From Enterococcus malodoratus ATCC 43197 (GTDB taxonomy: Bacteria; Bacillota; Bacilli; Lactobacillales; Enterococcaceae): 64,000 nt of DNA. Location: contig NZ_KE136481.1 of NCBI RefSeq assembly GCF_000407185.1, positions 907,636-971,635 on the forward strand, read 5' to 3'. The translations under genes were made by a program, and so were the position numbers. The notes under the pieces were generated by a model. It ran no database searches, had not been told where the DNA came from, and saw only the letters and a program-made list of their open reading frames with translations. This document shows, in pieces, positions 63,196-64,000 of the stretch (position 1 is its first letter; every line of letters starts with the position of its first letter).

Positions 63196-63516
63196 TCAAT
63201 CTGACGAGCTTGATGTGCTATTTTTTTCATAAAATTGATATGTTTTCTTTTTAATTTTCACGATAATCTTTAATTGTTCCGGTTCTTTTTCATAGATTAA
63301 TTCCCCTTTATTAAAGATCCAGGTTCCTTTGCTTTTATTCAAGTTAGGATAATCAGCCAAGAAAAGCTCTTTCGCGATTTTTGCCTGATACAATTGTTCC
63401 GTTCTTGAAACCAAATCAGCTGTTTGGTAATAACTTGTTAATAGATTTAATAGTAGAAAGCTGAACAAAAAAATAGCCAATAAAACGGAGAGCAGTACTC
63501 CGCCTCGGCTATTCAA
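63196..63516 (-). CDS. comGG: ComGG-like minor pseudopilin
   Basis: A 106-aa membrane protein with one N-terminal hydrophobic helix (GGVLLSVLLAIFLFSFLLLNLL) and a polar C-terminus. It is the last gene of the comG competence pseudopilus operon. A much longer open frame exists, but AGAGGG followed 10 nt later by TTG 63516 gives the usual comGG length and short N-terminus. It overlaps comGF by 8 nt. The call is by position as well as by weak sequence pattern. Confidence 0.75.
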   Translation of the reverse strand: MNSRGGVLLSVLLAIFLFSFLLLNLLTSYYQTADLVSRTEQLYQAKIAKELFLADYPNLNKSKGTWIFNKGELIYEKEPEQLKIIVKIKKKTYQFYEKNSTSSSSD

Positions 63517-63931
63517 AGATCCAGGTTCCCTCTTTCTTTTTCCCATCAGTGAAGGTGACAACAAAATCCACGCCATTATTTTTTTCTTGGCAAACAAATT
63601 GATTCACTCCCATCAACAATGGCTGATTCCCGCCTGATTGTCTTTTAATTATTCTATTATTTACTTTTTTGATTACTAGAGGAACCATCTTCCCCTTACT
63701 CTCTATTTCAGTTGATATTTCCGTTTGCGATGTCCCTATGTACTTTACTTCATGCAGCTCATTATCCAACTGGAGCAAAAAGATTTCCCATTCTAATTGG
63801 TGATACCCGCTCAACACCTGTTCCATTTTGTGAGCATGCTGAATTAATCCTGAAAGTAGTAACAGGATTCCACTAAGCATTAATAGCGCTACTAAACTTT
63901 CCAACAAGATGAAGCCCTTATTTTTTTGCAA
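63509..63931 (-). CDS. comGF: ComGF-like competence pseudopilin
   Basis: A 140-aa type IV pilin-like protein: prepilin peptidase site KGFILLESLVALL (G-F with Glu at +5) and a hydrophobic helix, then the ComGF-type body ending EGTWIFE. The start is TTG 63931 with GGAGAG 7 nt upstream, overlapping the end of comGE. ComG proteins assemble the DNA-uptake pseudopilus. Confidence 0.85.
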   Translation of the reverse strand: MQKNKGFILLESLVALLMLSGILLLLSGLIQHAHKMEQVLSGYHQLEWEIFLLQLDNELHEVKYIGTSQTEISTEIESKGKMVPLVIKKVNNRIIKRQSGGNQPLLMGVNQFVCQEKNNGVDFVVTFTDGKKKEGTWIFE

Positions 63932-64000
63932 TTATGATCTCTCCTTGATGATTCAAAGCCATTCCTTGTTCTAGCGATATTTCAATCTGTGGTTTTGCTG
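63918..64000 (-). CDS. comGE: ComGE-like pseudopilin, C-terminal fragment (cut by window edge)
   Basis: Only the last 27 codons are visible, encoding ...KPQIEISLEQGMALNHQGEIIIAKK and TAA at 63918-63920. The reading frame is open to the window edge and overlaps comGF by 14 nt, the arrangement seen in comG operons. Named by position only. Confidence 0.6.
   Translation of the reverse strand, partial: AKPQIEISLEQGMALNHQGEIIIAKK

Noticed and set aside
1-64000. Prophage, transposon or restriction/defence island
   Set aside because: No integrase, transposase, phage structural, toxin or restriction genes were seen; the methyltransferase at 62022-63029 is the com-operon-linked YtxK type.

Overview
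The window looks like a chromosomal segment of a low-GC Lactobacillales bacterium, most likely Enterococcus. The signs are strong AGGAGG ribosome sites, T-box leaders, enterococcal gene orders (comG operon - methyltransferase - ackA; plsC next to a tRNA1(Val) methyltransferase and a GIY-YIG protein) and LPKTG cell-wall sorting signals. No rRNA, tRNA, insertion sequence or CRISPR array was seen.

Layout. 1-19.2 kb is mostly housekeeping: an SNF2 helicase (cut by the left edge) with sbcC and sbcD; DUF554; plsC; a tRNA methyltransferase and GIY-YIG pair; an OatA-like acyltransferase; a YitT protein; hisS-aspS behind a T-box whose specifier reads as Asp GAC; two tandem aldo/keto reductases; and a D-2-hydroxyacid dehydrogenase. 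19.3-32.4 kb is a surface-adhesion island, all on the minus strand: histidine kinase, membrane protein, unknown 365-aa protein, response regulator, 1526-aa LPKTG adhesin, LPKTG pilin, class C sortase and a receiver-less winged-helix regulator. 32.9-39.4 kb holds an archaeal/eukaryal-type prolyl-tRNA synthetase behind a Pro T-box, a DUF368 (PopT) protein, aspartate 4-decarboxylase, a quinone reductase, a CDP-alcohol phosphatidyltransferase and an alkyltransferase-like protein.

39.6-60.7 kb is a complete propanediol-utilisation (pdu) bacterial microcompartment locus. The main minus-strand run is pduA-B-C-D-E-G-H-K-J-L-(eutJ-like)-M-N-O-P-Q-F-W. A plus-strand operon (MtnK-like kinase)-pduS-pduT converges on it, and pduU-pduV lie at the other end. 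The shell (A, B/B', J, K, N, T, U) would enclose B12-dependent diol dehydratase (CDE) and its reactivase (GH). PduP oxidises propionaldehyde to propionyl-CoA, PduL and PduW convert that to propionate and ATP, PduQ reduces the aldehyde to propanol, PduS/T carry electrons and PduO remakes the cofactor. No cobalamin-biosynthesis genes are in the window.

The regulator PocR is encoded divergently from pduA. Converging on pocR from the far side is a B12 riboswitch with its own near-consensus promoter and terminator but no sense gene downstream. Read-through would make RNA antisense to pocR, as described in Listeria. 60.8-64 kb returns to housekeeping: ackA, a methyltransferase, and comGG, comGF and the end of comGE.

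An interspersed intergenic repeat (about 100-150 bp with an internal hairpin) recurs on the minus strand just after terminators at several loci, and as a 152-bp tandem array between pduK and pduJ.
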